A stretch of 64,000 nucleotides of DNA from Phreatobacter sp. (GTDB lineage Bacteria; Pseudomonadota; Alphaproteobacteria; Rhizobiales; Phreatobacteraceae). The stretch is from assembly GCF_022843985.1 (NCBI RefSeq), contig NZ_JALHMP010000006.1, forward strand, positions 62,001 to 126,000. Reading direction: 5' to 3'. The notes under the pieces are model-generated. The model ran no database searches. It was not told where the DNA came from and was given only the letters and a program-made list of their open reading frames with translations. Within the stretch, counting starts at the first letter, position 1. Every line of letters starts with the position of its first letter. A program made the position numbers and the translations under genes. Positions 26,086 to 36,291 of this stretch are shown here, piece by piece.

Positions 26086-27258
26086 ATGCTGATCACGTCC
26101 TCGTCCGAACTGGCCGCCATCTGCGCGCGCCTCGCAAAGCACCCTTTCGTCACGGTCGATACGGAGTTCCTCCGGGAAACGACCTTCTGGCCGAAGCTCT
26201 GCGTCATCCAGCTGGCCGGCCCCGGCGAAGCCGTAGCTGTCGACGCGCTTGCGCCGGGCATGGACCTGTCGCCCTTCTTCGACCTGATGGTCGATCGAGC
26301 CGTGGTGAAGGTCTTCCATGCGGCCAGACAGGACGTTGAAATCGTCTGGCACCTGTCGAAGCGGATTCCCGAACCGCTCTTCGACAGCCAGGTCGCCGCC
26401 ATGGTCCTCGGCTATGGCGATTCGATTTCCTATGATCAGTTGGTCCAGCGCACCAACGGCACGCAGCTCGACAAGACCAGCCGCTTCACCGATTGGTCGA
26501 AGCGGCCCTTGAGCAATGCCCAGATCGACTATGCCATCGCCGATGTGACCCATCTCCGCGATATCTATGTCAAGCTCACCGGGGAGCTGGAGAAGCGCGG
26601 CCGCACCGATTGGGTCGCCGAGGAGATGCGGGTCCTCACCTCCCCCGACACCTATCGCCAGGAACCCGAACGGGCCTGGGAACGGTTCCGCAGCCGTGTG
26701 CGCAAGCCGCGCGAACTCGCTGTCCTCATGGAGGTCGCCGCCTGGCGCGAGCGCGAGGCTCAGGCGCGCGACGTGCCACGCTCCCGCGTCCTGAAGGACG
26801 ACAGCCTGTTCGACATCGCCCTCACCGGCCCCAAGACTGTCGAGGCGCTGGGGGCCATGCGCTCGATCCCCAAGGGGTGGGAGCGGTCCCGCGACGGCAT
26901 GGCCGTCGTCGAGGCGGTGCAGGCGGGCCTCGCCCGCGATCCGCGCGAACTGCCCCCCATCGACAAGCACCGCCCGCAGAGCCAGTCGCAGTCGGCAACC
27001 GTCGAACTGCTGAAGGTCCTGTTGAAGATGGTGGCTGAGAAACACCACGTCGCCGCCAAGGTGGTCGCGACCTCCGATGATCTCGACCGCCTCGCCGAGA
27101 ACGACGAGGCCGATATCGGCGCCCTCAAGGGCTGGCGACGCGAGCTCTTCGGCGAGAAGGCTCTTGCACTCAAGCACGGCAAACTGGCCCTTGCCATCGA
27201 ACGGGGCCGCGTGACGGCCGTAGATCGCGTTCCGGCGGTCATCATCGCCGAGGACTGA
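26086..27258 (+). CDS. rnd: Ribonuclease D
   Basis: A 390-residue 3'-5' exoribonuclease of the DEDDy class for tRNA and stable RNA maturation. The catalytic acids are in [13 protein letters not shown] (Asp/Glu), [12 protein letters not shown] (Asp) and [13 protein letters not shown] (Tyr/Asp), and an HRDC helical domain follows around residues 205-290 ([20 protein letters not shown]). Strong GGAGG lies upstream of the ATG. The dipeptidase gene starts 11 bp downstream. Confidence 0.95.
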   Translation: MLITSSSELAAICARLAKHPFVTVDTEFLRETTFWPKLCVIQLAGPGEAVAVDALAPGMDLSPFFDLMVDRAVVKVFHAARQDVEIVWHLSKRIPEPLFDSQVAAMVLGYGDSISYDQLVQRTNGTQLDKTSRFTDWSKRPLSNAQIDYAIADVTHLRDIYVKLTGELEKRGRTDWVAEEMRVLTSPDTYRQEPERAWERFRSRVRKPRELAVLMEVAAWREREAQARDVPRSRVLKDDSLFDIALTGPKTVEALGAMRSIPKGWERSRDGMAVVEAVQAGLARDPRELPPIDKHRPQSQSQSATVELLKVLLKMVAEKHHVAAKVVATSDDLDRLAENDEADIGALKGWRRELFGEKALALKHGKLALAIERGRVTAVDRVPAVIIAED

Positions 27259-27269
27259 AGGAGCTGCGC

Positions 27270-28469
27270 ATGAGCAGGACCGACCCGGCTCTCGTCAGGG
27301 CCCATGAACTGCTCGAGCGCTTCGTCCTCTTCGACGGTCACAACGACCTGCCCTACACGATCCGCCGGGCCGCCGATGGCGACGTCGCGGCCTATGGCCT
27401 GGATCGCGTCCACCAGGAAAGCGACACCGACATCCCGCGCCTGCGCACGGGCAAGGTGGGCGCCCAGGTCTTTGCCGCCTTCGTGCCGACATCGGTCCCC
27501 AATCCGGGCCGCTTCACGCTCGAGCAGATTGCAATCGGCCTCGACATCGAGACGGTGCATGGCCGCATCTTCCACCCGGCGCGCCGCGCCGCCGACATTG
27601 CTGCGGCACGGCGGGCCGGCAAGATCGCCTCCGTCATCTCGGTCGAGAGCGCCGTCGGTCTCTGCGGCTCGCTCTCACCGCTCCGCGTCTGGCATGCGGC
27701 TGGCGTGCGCATCCTCACCCTCTGCCACAACGAGACGCTGGACTGGATCGATTCAGCCACCGATGCGCCCCGTCATGGCGGGCTGACGGATTTCGGCCGG
27801 TCACTGGTGGCCGAGTGCAACCGCATCGGCATGATGGTCGACCTCGCCCACGCCTCGCCGAAAGCCCAGCATGACGTGCTCGACGTCGCCGCGGCACCGT
27901 TGTTGTGGTCGCATTCCAACGCCACGGCGCTCTGCCCCCATCCGCGCAACGTGCCGGACGACGTGCTCGACCGGGTCAAGGCCAATGGCGGGGTCGTCAT
28001 GGCCACCTTCGTGCCGAACTTCATCTCGCGTAAGAGTCACGACTGGATGGCGCCGCTGCAGGTCCACGGCAAGACACCGCCGGGTCACGACATCGACGCC
28101 GCGGTGACGCGCCGTGCGGCGGAGGCCGGCCCCTGGCCGCGTGGCTCCATCGCTGAGCTCTGCGACCACATCGAGTACATCGTCGGGCGCACGGGCCTCG
28201 CGCATATCGGCATTGGCTCCGACTTCTTTGGCGGTCCGAACCCACCGGACCTCGCTGATGCCTCCCGCTTTCCTCACCTGGTCGCCGAGCTCGTCCGGCG
28301 CGGCTGGTCGGACGCGGCCCTGAAGGGGATCCTCTCCGGAAATGCGCTCAGGGTCTGGCGGACCGTCGAAAAGGTCTCGGTCCGGCTGAAGGCGGAACGC
28401 CCGCCAGGGATCGCCCGGGTCGCGGCCGAGTCCCTCGTCACCCCCAGACGCAAGAAGCCGGCGACCTGA
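27270..28469 (+). CDS. Membrane dipeptidase (peptidase family M19)
   Basis: A 399-residue zinc dipeptidase related to renal dipeptidase. Metal ligands are the His and Asp of FDGHNDLPYTIRR, the bridging Glu in ISVESAVGL, the His in LLWSHSNATAL and the Asp in IGIGSDFFGG. Cleaves dipeptides and sometimes beta-lactams. No signal peptide is visible, so it is probably cytoplasmic as in most bacterial members. Likely cotranscribed with rnd. Confidence 0.9.
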   Translation: MSRTDPALVRAHELLERFVLFDGHNDLPYTIRRAADGDVAAYGLDRVHQESDTDIPRLRTGKVGAQVFAAFVPTSVPNPGRFTLEQIAIGLDIETVHGRIFHPARRAADIAAARRAGKIASVISVESAVGLCGSLSPLRVWHAAGVRILTLCHNETLDWIDSATDAPRHGGLTDFGRSLVAECNRIGMMVDLAHASPKAQHDVLDVAAAPLLWSHSNATALCPHPRNVPDDVLDRVKANGGVVMATFVPNFISRKSHDWMAPLQVHGKTPPGHDIDAAVTRRAAEAGPWPRGSIAELCDHIEYIVGRTGLAHIGIGSDFFGGPNPPDLADASRFPHLVAELVRRGWSDAALKGILSGNALRVWRTVEKVSVRLKAERPPGIARVAAESLVTPRRKKPAT

Positions 28470-28548
28470 GCCGCCGGCGAGGCCGTCCATGCCCTTTTCA
28501 CAATCGCGCGCCCCAACGCGACGAAAACTGAATGGTAAGCCAAGGCTC

Positions 28549-29436
28549 CTAGCGGATGAATGGTGACAGGCGCAGCGGTTGCGGTGCCGAGCGGTACAGG
28601 TTTTCGCGCAACTGCTCGTTGATCTGGCGTCGTTCCTCGGGGGAGCGCGACCGGACCGAAGCCCGCGGCTGAGGGCGGCTTTGGACAGCCATCCCCTGCC
28701 GAACGCCCCGCTCTTGGCCGGTCGGCGGCCAGTTGACGATTTCGACGCGCGCCGGCCTAGGAGCAGGTGGTATACGGGTGATGGCAACGTTCAGCACATT
28801 GGTCGCCTGCGACTTGGCATTCACGCTTAGGTCAGCGGCCAAGTTTATCGGAACGATCCTGAAACCGCCGCGGGCGTCTGCGAGCACCTCAAACTGCAAC
28901 AAATAGTCAAGCTGCGAGAGTTCGGCATGATCGCCGGCGCGGACCGCTATTGCTGGAACGGCCGTCCGGAGCCATTCGGCCAGCCCCAGAGTTCCCGCGG
29001 ATTCGGGCCAGCCCGTCGCAGTCGTCATCGCTGAACCTGGCAGGGCGCACGGATGTCCGCGAAGAGCCGTGAAGTCGATGCTGAAGCGGACCTTCCCGGA
29101 ACGCGTGGCCTGACGATCCCAGCCCAACCCGGCCGAGGGAACTACGCTTCCACCCGAGAACGCAACAGATAAGCCAGCACTTGCGCCCGCACTGACGCCC
29201 TCAATGACCCGCAACTCCAAATCCACGGTGCTCGTGAACGCATCCATGTCGCGCGCGACCACGCTACCAAGAGAATAGATGCTGGCCAGCTCGCATTGGA
29301 TGCGCTCTGACAAGACTTGGACGAGAAGCGGCTGCGACGCATGTTCCGACGAAATCGGCGGCGGCGATGCCGTGACGCAGCCGACAAACATCAGCGGCGC
29401 CACGACGAGAGTGACAAGTCTGGCATTCGTAGTCAT
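28549..29436 (-). CDS. Hypothetical lipoprotein
   Basis: A 295-residue protein I do not recognise. The first 20 residues end in a lipobox (MFVGC, Cys20), so it should be lipidated and exported. The mature part is of mixed beta type (LRVIEGVSAGASAGLSVAFS) with an Arg/Pro-rich tail from about residue 225. The ATG at 29436 follows GGGGGGG at 6 nt. Codon use is visibly more A/T-ending than in the neighbours and the flanks are A/T-rich, which may mean recent acquisition. Confidence 0.6.
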   Translation of the reverse strand: MTTNARLVTLVVAPLMFVGCVTASPPPISSEHASQPLLVQVLSERIQCELASIYSLGSVVARDMDAFTSTVDLELRVIEGVSAGASAGLSVAFSGGSVVPSAGLGWDRQATRSGKVRFSIDFTALRGHPCALPGSAMTTATGWPESAGTLGLAEWLRTAVPAIAVRAGDHAELSQLDYLLQFEVLADARGGFRIVPINLAADLSVNAKSQATNVLNVAITRIPPAPRPARVEIVNWPPTGQERGVRQGMAVQSRPQPRASVRSRSPEERRQINEQLRENLYRSAPQPLRLSPFIR

Positions 29437-29506
29437 TGCACGCCCCCCCACTTGGTGAGGCTACACAACCCTGACGAGAAGATACAATATCGGTACCACT
29501 CCTGAC

Positions 29507-30340
29507 TCAGTGCGCCATCAGCACCGGAACCGGCGAATATTGCAGCAATGTCGTCGTCGTACCGCCAAGCACCATCTGGCGCAGGCGGGAATGGGCATAG
29601 GCGCCCATCACGATCATCTGCGCCCGGTTGTTCTGCGCGTGCTCGACGATCGTCTTGCCGACGTTCCGGCTGTAGGGAAGGTTCGTCACCGTCACCTTGA
29701 CACCGTGATGGGCGAGCATCGGCGCGAGATCGGCGCCCGCCACCAACTCGTCGGCATGGCGATCGCCGAGCACCGAGACGATCTCGACATGACCTGCCTT
29801 GTCGATGAAGTCCGAGGCCGAGCCGATGGCGCGGGCGGCGACAGCCGAGCCGTCCCAGGCGACGACGATGGAATTCGACGCGCGGGCGGCGTCAAACCCG
29901 TCCGGAGCGAGGATCGTGGGGCGCCCTGTCGAAAGCAGCAACGTTTCGGCGAGTTCGGTCGCCCAGACGTCGTCCGGCCGCGGCCGGCCGCAGACGCAGA
30001 AATCATGCAGGCGGCCGCGCTTGCCAATCCGGCCGAACAGCGGGTCGATGGCGTCCGTCACCACCTCCACCGTGGAGGCAACGCCGGCCGTCTGGGTGGC
30101 ATAGCGGATGGCGTTGCAGAGTTCGTCCGCCTTGTCGGTGCGCGTGTCGTTCTCGTCGGCGACGATCGCCTGGACCTCTGCCACCCCGGAATAGACGACG
30201 ACCGGAACCTTGATAGCCCCGACCACCACCGACAGATGGGCACCATGGGCGGCAGCCAGCGAGACGGCGTACTCGATCGCTCCCTGCGGCTTTGCGCCGT
30301 CACCGGCAATGAGAGCGAGCAGGATCGACTTGATGGACAT
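29507..30340 (-). CDS. Universal stress protein family protein
   Basis: A 277-residue protein with two Usp-like halves. The C-terminal one has IVVAWDGSAVAARAI (strand 1 with the ATP-contacting Asp) and VMGAYAHSRLRQMVLGGTTT, matching the G-x2-G-x9-G-(S/T) type nucleotide loop; the N-terminal half is more degenerate. The ATG at 30340 follows GGAGG at 5-6 nt. Stress adaptation in the cytoplasm is the general role; no partner is evident nearby. Confidence 0.85.
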   Translation of the reverse strand: MSIKSILLALIAGDGAKPQGAIEYAVSLAAAHGAHLSVVVGAIKVPVVVYSGVAEVQAIVADENDTRTDKADELCNAIRYATQTAGVASTVEVVTDAIDPLFGRIGKRGRLHDFCVCGRPRPDDVWATELAETLLLSTGRPTILAPDGFDAARASNSIVVAWDGSAVAARAIGSASDFIDKAGHVEIVSVLGDRHADELVAGADLAPMLAHHGVKVTVTNLPYSRNVGKTIVEHAQNNRAQMIVMGAYAHSRLRQMVLGGTTTTLLQYSPVPVLMAH

Positions 30341-30434
30341 GGGGGCCTCCTTCTTCACGAGCGAACGCGCGGGACGGTCGCGCGTTCTGGGTGACGCGTC
30401 CTTGATGGAGATCAGACCGTCCGAGCTTAGCCGA

Positions 30435-31967
30435 TCAAAGCGGGATGTTGTCGTGCTTTTTCCACGGCGTGTCGGCGGATTTGTTCCGAAGCAGGGAAAG
30501 GGCCCGGGCGACCCGGCGACGGGTCGAGTGGGGCATGATCACCTCGTCGATATAGCCACGCTCTGCGGCAACGAAGGGCGACAGGAACCGCTCCTCGTAT
30601 TCCTTCGTCCTGGCTGCAATCTTCTCTGCATCCTTCATGTCGGCCCGGAAGATGATCTCGACCGCGCCTTTGGCGCCCATCACGGCGATCTGTGCGGTCG
30701 GCCAAGCATAGTTGATGTCGCCACCGATATGTTTGGAGGCCATGACGTCATAGGCGCCGCCGAAGGCCTTGCGGGTGATGACAGTGACCAGTGGCACGGT
30801 GCACTGCGTGAAGGCGAAGAGCAGCTTGGCGCCGTGCTTGATGAGGCCGCCATATTCCTGGCTCGTTCCGGGCAGGAAGCCGGGAACGTCGACGAAAGTG
30901 ACGATCGGGATCGAGAAGGCGTCGCAGAAGCGGACGAAACGCGCCGCCTTGCGGCTGGCATCGGAATCGAGGACGCCCGCGAGAACCATCGGCTGGTTGG
31001 CGACGATGCCGACGGACCGGCCCTCGAACCGGGCAAACCCGGTGATGATATTGGGGGCAAACTTGGCCTGGATTTCGAAGAAGTCGCCCTCATCGACCGT
31101 CTTCAGGATCAACTCCTTCATATCGTAGGGCTTGTTCGGATTGTCCGGGACCAGTGTGTCGAGCGACATGTCGATCCGGTCCGGCTGATCGAAGGACGGG
31201 ATTTCCGGCACGCCCTCCATGTTGTTGGAGGGCAGGAAATCGATGAGCCGGCGCATCTGCAGCAACAGTTCCAGATCATTCTCGTAGGCGCCGTCGGCGA
31301 CCGACGACTTCACCGCGTGGACCGAGGCACCGCCGAGTTCCTCCGACGTGACGACCTCGTTGGTCACCGTCTTCACCACGTCGGGGCCGGTCACGAACAT
31401 GTAGCTCGTGTCCTTCACCATGAAGATGAAGTCGGTCATGGCGGGCGAGTAGACGTCGCCGCCGGCACAGGGCCCCATGATCAGCGAAATCTGCGGAATG
31501 ACCCCTGATGAGATCACATTTCGCTTGAAGACCTCGCCATAACCACCGAGAGCATCGACGCCTTCCTGAATTCTTGCACCACCGGCATCGAACAGGCCGA
31601 TGATCGGCGCACGGGCCTTCAACGCCATATCCTGGATCTTCGTCATCTTGGCGGCATGAGCGCCGGACAGGGACCCGCCGAAAACCGTGAAGTCCTTGGA
31701 AAAGATGAAGACCGTGCGGCCGTTGACGGTACCCCAGCCGGTAACGACGCCGTCACCGGGAATATGGGACTTCTCCATGCCGAAATCCGCGCAGCGATGC
31801 TGCACGAACATGTCGAACTCCTCGAAGGACCCCTTGTCGACCAGGAGTTCAATACGCTCGCGGGCCGTTAGCTTGCCGCGCGCATGCTGGGCATCGATGC
31901 GCTTCTGGCCACCGCCAAGGCGGGCCTCGGCACGACGATTTTCAAGCCTTTCAAGGACGTCCTTCAT
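30435..31967 (-). CDS. pccB: Acyl-CoA carboxylase beta subunit, propionyl-CoA carboxylase type
   Basis: A 510-residue biotin-dependent carboxyltransferase. Landmarks: [17 protein letters not shown] at the start, [40 protein letters not shown] for acyl-CoA binding and [20 protein letters not shown] plus [17 protein letters not shown] for the biotin site. It turns propionyl-CoA into methylmalonyl-CoA with a PccA alpha chain, which is not in this window. ATP12 lies downstream on the same strand after a 148-bp gap with no evident signal. Confidence 0.93.
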   Translation of the reverse strand: MKDVLERLENRRAEARLGGGQKRIDAQHARGKLTARERIELLVDKGSFEEFDMFVQHRCADFGMEKSHIPGDGVVTGWGTVNGRTVFIFSKDFTVFGGSLSGAHAAKMTKIQDMALKARAPIIGLFDAGGARIQEGVDALGGYGEVFKRNVISSGVIPQISLIMGPCAGGDVYSPAMTDFIFMVKDTSYMFVTGPDVVKTVTNEVVTSEELGGASVHAVKSSVADGAYENDLELLLQMRRLIDFLPSNNMEGVPEIPSFDQPDRIDMSLDTLVPDNPNKPYDMKELILKTVDEGDFFEIQAKFAPNIITGFARFEGRSVGIVANQPMVLAGVLDSDASRKAARFVRFCDAFSIPIVTFVDVPGFLPGTSQEYGGLIKHGAKLLFAFTQCTVPLVTVITRKAFGGAYDVMASKHIGGDINYAWPTAQIAVMGAKGAVEIIFRADMKDAEKIAARTKEYEERFLSPFVAAERGYIDEVIMPHSTRRRVARALSLLRNKSADTPWKKHDNIPL

Positions 31968-32115
31968 TGCACGCCGGGGATCGCGCCCCGCCCCTCATCG
32001 GTATCGAGCCAGCAGGTCCGATAGCACGCAAGCTCCGCGCCAACCAATGAGACTGTCGGGGGATGGGATGGAACCGGGGGGAATGGTCCGCCGCGCTGCT
32101 CCGCAGCCTAACGGG

Positions 32116-32913
32116 TCAGTGGGCGGCGAGGACGGTTGCCGCCGCATCGAATTCGCGGCGACGCGCGACGCGACGTTCGGCCGCCTCGGCATCCTCGCCC
32201 CACTGGGATGCTTGAAAATCCTCGTCGACATGGGCGGCCGCCCATACCACCTCCGCGTCGAGCCGCCCGCGCAGCAGGGCGAGTGCCAGAAGCGCCGACC
32301 CGGTCAGAGTCGTCACCACATGGGTTGCGCCGATGCGCCAACCGTCATCCTCCGGGAGCACCGCCGCCAGGGCCGCCAGCGCGGCGGGAGGCTGGGTGAC
32401 GAAGACGACGCCCTGCGACAGGATCAGCCGGGCACCGAGATCGTCGCGGGCCCAGGCAAGGACGGGGTCCCAGGCGGCCGCCTGGCGGGCGACGAGGCTC
32501 GCCGGCCCGTCGGCGCGATAGCAGAGGAGATCGGATGAGGCATAGCGCACGATCTCTGCCGCGACCGGCGCAGGATCGGGCAGGACACCGTCGATGATGG
32601 AATTGGCGATCCGCGTGATCGGCATCTTCAGAGGCTCGATGAATTCGCCGAGGGCCGCCCATTCCGCCGCGACCGCCGTTGCCAGCCTCTCCGTCGGAAA
32701 GGCCAGCGGATGGCGCCCCGGGGTCTTGGCCGGACGTCCGTCGAGAAGAAGGCGCCAGCCCGCATCGGACGGGCCAGCCGTCGCATCCTTGTAGAAGCGC
32801 TTCGGATAAGTCGGTTTCATCGCGAGCCGGGCCGAGGCCACCGGATCATAGGCAGCGGGGTCGAGGTCCCGGGCGAACCAGTCTTCGAAGGCGCTCTTGC
32901 TCATGGCCGCCAT
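32116..32913 (-). CDS. ATP12 family chaperone for F1-ATPase assembly
   Basis: A 265-residue ATP12 homologue. Characteristic segments: RFYKDATAGPSDAGWRLLLD, GRPAKTPGRHPLAFPTERLA, MPITRIANSIIDGV and SSDLLCYRADGPASLVARQA, then WDPVLAWARDDLGARL. In mitochondria ATP12 binds the F1 alpha subunit during assembly; alphaproteobacteria keep it. MAAM at 32913 or the ATG at 32904 could be the start. It follows recO with a 32-bp gap. Confidence 0.92.
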   Translation of the reverse strand: MAAMSKSAFEDWFARDLDPAAYDPVASARLAMKPTYPKRFYKDATAGPSDAGWRLLLDGRPAKTPGRHPLAFPTERLATAVAAEWAALGEFIEPLKMPITRIANSIIDGVLPDPAPVAAEIVRYASSDLLCYRADGPASLVARQAAAWDPVLAWARDDLGARLILSQGVVFVTQPPAALAALAAVLPEDDGWRIGATHVVTTLTGSALLALALLRGRLDAEVVWAAAHVDEDFQASQWGEDAEAAERRVARRREFDAAATVLAAH

Positions 32914-32945
32914 GTAGAGGCTTCGCCGGGCGATTTCAAACCGGC

Positions 32946-33656
32946 TCAGGCGACGAAGCGCAGGAACACCTCGCGTGCGTCGGGCATGGGCAGGCCGCGT
33001 GGCTCGAAGACGTGGCGCGACAGGAAATGGCCGGTAAGGCGGAAACCGGCGCGCACGTCGTCGGGCGCGATCGCCGCCGCTCCGCGCAGGAAGGCAGGCA
33101 GGGCGAGCAGACGGTCGTGCCAGGGCTCGCCCGCGGCACGGGACACGGCCCGCCCGGTCTTCGGCGAGACATAGACGAGGTCGTCCATCGATCCCGTCGC
33201 CGCACATTCCGACAGATCGACGCCGAAACCGAGGAGCCGCAGGACTTCCAGTTCGAAACGCACCATCAGCGGCGCGGCGATGGCGACATCGGGAAGCGTG
33301 TCGGCGATCAGTTCTACGGCCGCATAGATGCCCTCATGCGCCTCGCGTTCCGGCATCAGCCGCGCCAAGGCGGCGAGCAGGGTGATGCCCGCGATGCCCG
33401 CGCGCGCCTCCATCAGGCGCGCGGCGCGCGACACCTTGGCCTCGATCGCATAGGTGCCGAGATGCTCGTCGAGCCGCGCCGACCATGCCGCATGGACGGT
33501 GTTGCCGGGCTGGATCACGGGCTGCTGGCGACGCGACCGCCCCCCGCGCACCAGGCCGAGATGGCGGCCGTGGCTGCGGGTGAACAATTCGAGGATCACG
33601 CTCGATTCCCCATAGGATCGGGCGCCCAGGACGATCCCCTCGTCGATCCAGTGCAT
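32946..33656 (-). CDS. recO: DNA repair protein RecO
   Basis: A 236-residue RecO, which loads RecA with RecR in the RecFOR pathway. It opens with the OB-fold start MHWIDEGIVLGARSYGESSV and HGRHLGLVRGGRSRRQQPVI. The order lepB-rnc-era-(small gene)-recO is the usual alphaproteobacterial arrangement. The start is 3 bp from the DUF1737 stop. Confidence 0.93.
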   Translation of the reverse strand: MHWIDEGIVLGARSYGESSVILELFTRSHGRHLGLVRGGRSRRQQPVIQPGNTVHAAWSARLDEHLGTYAIEAKVSRAARLMEARAGIAGITLLAALARLMPEREAHEGIYAAVELIADTLPDVAIAAPLMVRFELEVLRLLGFGVDLSECAATGSMDDLVYVSPKTGRAVSRAAGEPWHDRLLALPAFLRGAAAIAPDDVRAGFRLTGHFLSRHVFEPRGLPMPDAREVFLRFVA

Positions 33657-33659
33657 GGA

Positions 33660-33893
33660 TCAGAAGTCGGACAGTTTCAGGTCCGGCGAATAGGCCACGT
33701 CCTCGATTTCCTTGACGATCGCCTGGCCGCAGATCACGCGCCCCTTGGCGGCATCAAAGGTAAGGGTCGGCGGGCCGTAGAGCTGCCAGCCCTTGTTGAT
33801 TGCCTCGCTGACGCGATGGCAGAAGGCCGAATCGTCGGGGCCGGTCAGATAGCGGTAGAGCGTGGTCGCGCTCTTAGGTTTGACGGACAGCAT
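33660..33893 (-). CDS. DUF1737 domain-containing small protein
   Basis: A 77-residue protein whose first 50 residues match DUF1737 (LYRYLTGPDDSAFCHRVSEA and INKGWQLYGPPTLTFD). These proteins have no known activity. It is packed between era (3 bp) and recO (3 bp) on the same strand, so it belongs to the operon and may be translated with them. Confidence 0.8.
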   Translation of the reverse strand: MLSVKPKSATTLYRYLTGPDDSAFCHRVSEAINKGWQLYGPPTLTFDAAKGRVICGQAIVKEIEDVAYSPDLKLSDF

Positions 33894-33896
33894 GGC

Positions 33897-34805
33897 TCAC
33901 CTGCCTTTCGGATAATCCAGACCCATGCGCTCGTAGCGCTCGGGATCATCGCCCCAGTTCTCGCGCACCTTCACGAAAAGGAACAGGTGCACCTTGGTCT
34001 CGAACAGCTTCGAGAGTTCCTCGCGCGCCGAAGTCGAGATCAGCTTGATGGTATCGCCGCGCTTGCCGAGCATGATCTTGCGCTGCCCTTCGCGCACCAC
34101 ATAGATCGTCTGCTCGATCCGGATCGAGCCGTCCTTTCGCTCCTCGTAGCTCTCTGTCTCGACGGTGGCGTCATAGGGCAACTCGTCGTGGAGGCGGTGA
34201 TAGAGCTTCTCGCGGGTGATCTCGGCGGCAAGCATGCGGGCGGGCACGTCGGAAATCTCGTCCTCCGGATAGTGCCAGGGCCCGGCGGGAACGACAGCCG
34301 CGAGATGACGCTTCAGGTCCATGACACCGGACCCGGTGGTCGAGGAGATCATGAAGGTCTGGTCGAAGGTCGCACGCCCATTAATGGCCGTGGCCAGGTC
34401 GAGGAGTTTCGGCCGCTCGACAAGATCGACCTTGTTCAGCACCAGATCCTTCGGCTGGCGGATGTCGCCGATCTTGCCGAGGATGGCGTCGACGGATTCG
34501 TCGACGCCCTTCTTGGCATCGACCAGGACGAGCACGCGATCGGCGTCTGCGGCGCCCCCCCACGCCGCCGACACCATGGCGCGGTCAAGACGGCGCTTGG
34601 GCGAGAAGAGGCCTGGCGTATCGACCAGGATGACCTGCGAGGCCCCTTCCATGGCGATGCCGCGGACGAGGGCCCGGGTCGTCTGCACCTTGTGCGAGAC
34701 GATGGTGACCTTGGCGCCGACCAGGGCATTGACCAGCGTCGACTTGCCGGCATTGGGCGCGCCGATGATGGCGACGAAACCGCAGCGGGTAGAAACCTCC
34801 TTCAT
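33897..34805 (-). CDS. era: GTPase Era
   Basis: A 302-residue GTPase for 16S rRNA maturation and 30S assembly. G1 GAPNAGKS at 15-22, G3 DTPG, G4 NKVD, and a C-terminal KH domain (MLGKRGDTIKLISTSAREEL) that binds the 3' end of 16S rRNA. The start overlaps the rnc stop by 4 bp. Confidence 0.97.
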   Translation of the reverse strand: MKEVSTRCGFVAIIGAPNAGKSTLVNALVGAKVTIVSHKVQTTRALVRGIAMEGASQVILVDTPGLFSPKRRLDRAMVSAAWGGAADADRVLVLVDAKKGVDESVDAILGKIGDIRQPKDLVLNKVDLVERPKLLDLATAINGRATFDQTFMISSTTGSGVMDLKRHLAAVVPAGPWHYPEDEISDVPARMLAAEITREKLYHRLHDELPYDATVETESYEERKDGSIRIEQTIYVVREGQRKIMLGKRGDTIKLISTSAREELSKLFETKVHLFLFVKVRENWGDDPERYERMGLDYPKGR

Positions 34806-35557
34806 GGCGCGCCCTCTCGCTGCGGGTTAGCCGGCCAGACACCCTCGCGCACCAGGACCGCGGTCGCGGCGGCGATCTCGGCCTGCCGCTTAGCGGCACC
34901 CTCCCCGGTTCCATCGGCGAGGCCGGGAATGATCACGGCCATGGTAAAGACGGGCGCGTGGTCAGGTCCGGTGCGGGACACGACCCGGTAGACCGGCGTG
35001 GCATAGCCCCTGCCCTGCGCCCATTCCTGCAGGGCGCTCTTGGCATCGCGCTGCACCGGGGCATTGGCGACGAGACGCTTGCGCCAGTTGCGGATGACGA
35101 AGGCCTCCGCGGCCGCCCATCCCGCGTCCAGATGGATGGCGCCGATCACAGCCTCGCAGAGGTCGGCGAGGACGCCGGGCCGCCGGCCGACCGCCGTCTG
35201 GCTCTCGGTCGGCCCAACATGGACGCCGTCGCCAAGACCGAGCGCGACGGCGACCTCCGCGCAGGTTTCCGCCCTGACAAGATCCGACAGGCGGCGCGAC
35301 AGGTTGCCCTCGTCATCCTCCGGCATGGCCTTGTACAGCATGGCCGCCACCGCCAGGCCGAGCACACGGTCACCAAGGAATTCCAGCCGCTGGTACGAGC
35401 CCGAGCGCTTCTCGATGCCGGACACGGCGCTCGGATGGGTCAGCGCGCGGCCCAACAATCCCTTGTCGGCGAAGACATGGCCTATCCGCGCCTCGATCTC
35501 CTCGACGCTCGCCCGCTGGGCCTTGGCTTTGCGACCTGGCGCCACGGCCCCCGTCAC
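34802..35557 (-). CDS. rnc: Ribonuclease III
   Basis: A 251-residue double-strand-specific RNase that matures rRNA and regulates mRNAs. The RNase III signature is present as QRLEFLGDRVLGL (residues about 56-68; the usual Ser/Ala at the loop is Arg), with ADLCEAVIGAIHLDAGW for the metal-binding acids and a C-terminal dsRNA-binding domain (KSALQEWAQGRGYATPVYRV). It overlaps lepB and era by 4 bp each, so the three are translationally coupled. Confidence 0.96.
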   Translation of the reverse strand: MTGAVAPGRKAKAQRASVEEIEARIGHVFADKGLLGRALTHPSAVSGIEKRSGSYQRLEFLGDRVLGLAVAAMLYKAMPEDDEGNLSRRLSDLVRAETCAEVAVALGLGDGVHVGPTESQTAVGRRPGVLADLCEAVIGAIHLDAGWAAAEAFVIRNWRKRLVANAPVQRDAKSALQEWAQGRGYATPVYRVVSRTGPDHAPVFTMAVIIPGLADGTGEGAAKRQAEIAAATAVLVREGVWPANPQREGAP

Positions 35558-36291
35558 CTCACGAGATTTCCGAACCGTGTCCAGCGGATCGACCAGGGCC
35601 AGCGCCAGAAGGCCCAGGCGCGCTCGCCCTCCTCCAGCGAGAAGAACAGGATCTGCGCCCGGCCGATGAGATGGTCGACAGGGATCGGACCGACCTGGCT
35701 CAGGACGCGGCTGTCGGTCGAATTGTCGCGGTTGTCGCCTAGAACGAAGACGTGGCCCTGCGGCACGTCATAGACCGGCGTGTTGTCGTAGAAACCATTC
35801 TCGTAGAGGTCGAGCGTCGTATAGGCGACGCCGTTCGGCAGCGTCTCGCGATAGCGGCGGGTGCGCACCTGCCGCCCGTCTTCAGTGTCCACGAAATCTT
35901 CGATCCGCTCGCGCTGGACGGGCGTTCCGTTGATGTGGACCTGGCCGGCGATCATCTGGATCCGGTCACCCGGAAGGCCGATCACCCGTTTGATATAGTC
36001 GACGTCGGGCTCGCGTGGCAGACGGAACACGACCACATCGCCGCGAGTGGGGACGGACCCCATGATCCGACCGTCGAACAGGTTGGGCGAGAACGGGAAG
36101 GAGAACTTCGAATAGCCGTAGGAGAACTTCGAAACGAAGAGATAGTCGCCGACGAGGAGCGTGTCCTTCATCGATCCCGAGGGGATGTTGAACGGCTGGA
36201 ACAGAAATGTACGGATCACGAAGGCGATCAGCAGCGCGTGGATCACCACGCGGACGGTTTCGCCCAGTCCGCTCTTGTTGTCATCGGCCAC
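35554..36291 (-). CDS. lepB: Signal peptidase I
   Basis: A 245-residue membrane protease that cleaves Sec and Tat signal peptides. One N-terminal transmembrane helix is followed by FNIPSGSMKDTLLVGDY with the nucleophile Ser40; DYIKRVIGLPGDRI carries the general base Lys101, and GHVFVLGDNRDNSTDSR is the conserved box. First gene of lepB-rnc-era-DUF1737-recO in this window. Confidence 0.96.
   Translation of the reverse strand: MADDNKSGLGETVRVVIHALLIAFVIRTFLFQPFNIPSGSMKDTLLVGDYLFVSKFSYGYSKFSFPFSPNLFDGRIMGSVPTRGDVVVFRLPREPDVDYIKRVIGLPGDRIQMIAGQVHINGTPVQRERIEDFVDTEDGRQVRTRRYRETLPNGVAYTTLDLYENGFYDNTPVYDVPQGHVFVLGDNRDNSTDSRVLSQVGPIPVDHLIGRAQILFFSLEEGERAWAFWRWPWSIRWTRFGNLVR

Noticed and set aside
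32679-34991. 770-codon open frame on the plus strand
   Set aside because: It runs antisense to ATP12, recO, DUF1737, era and rnc, all clearly coding on the minus strand.
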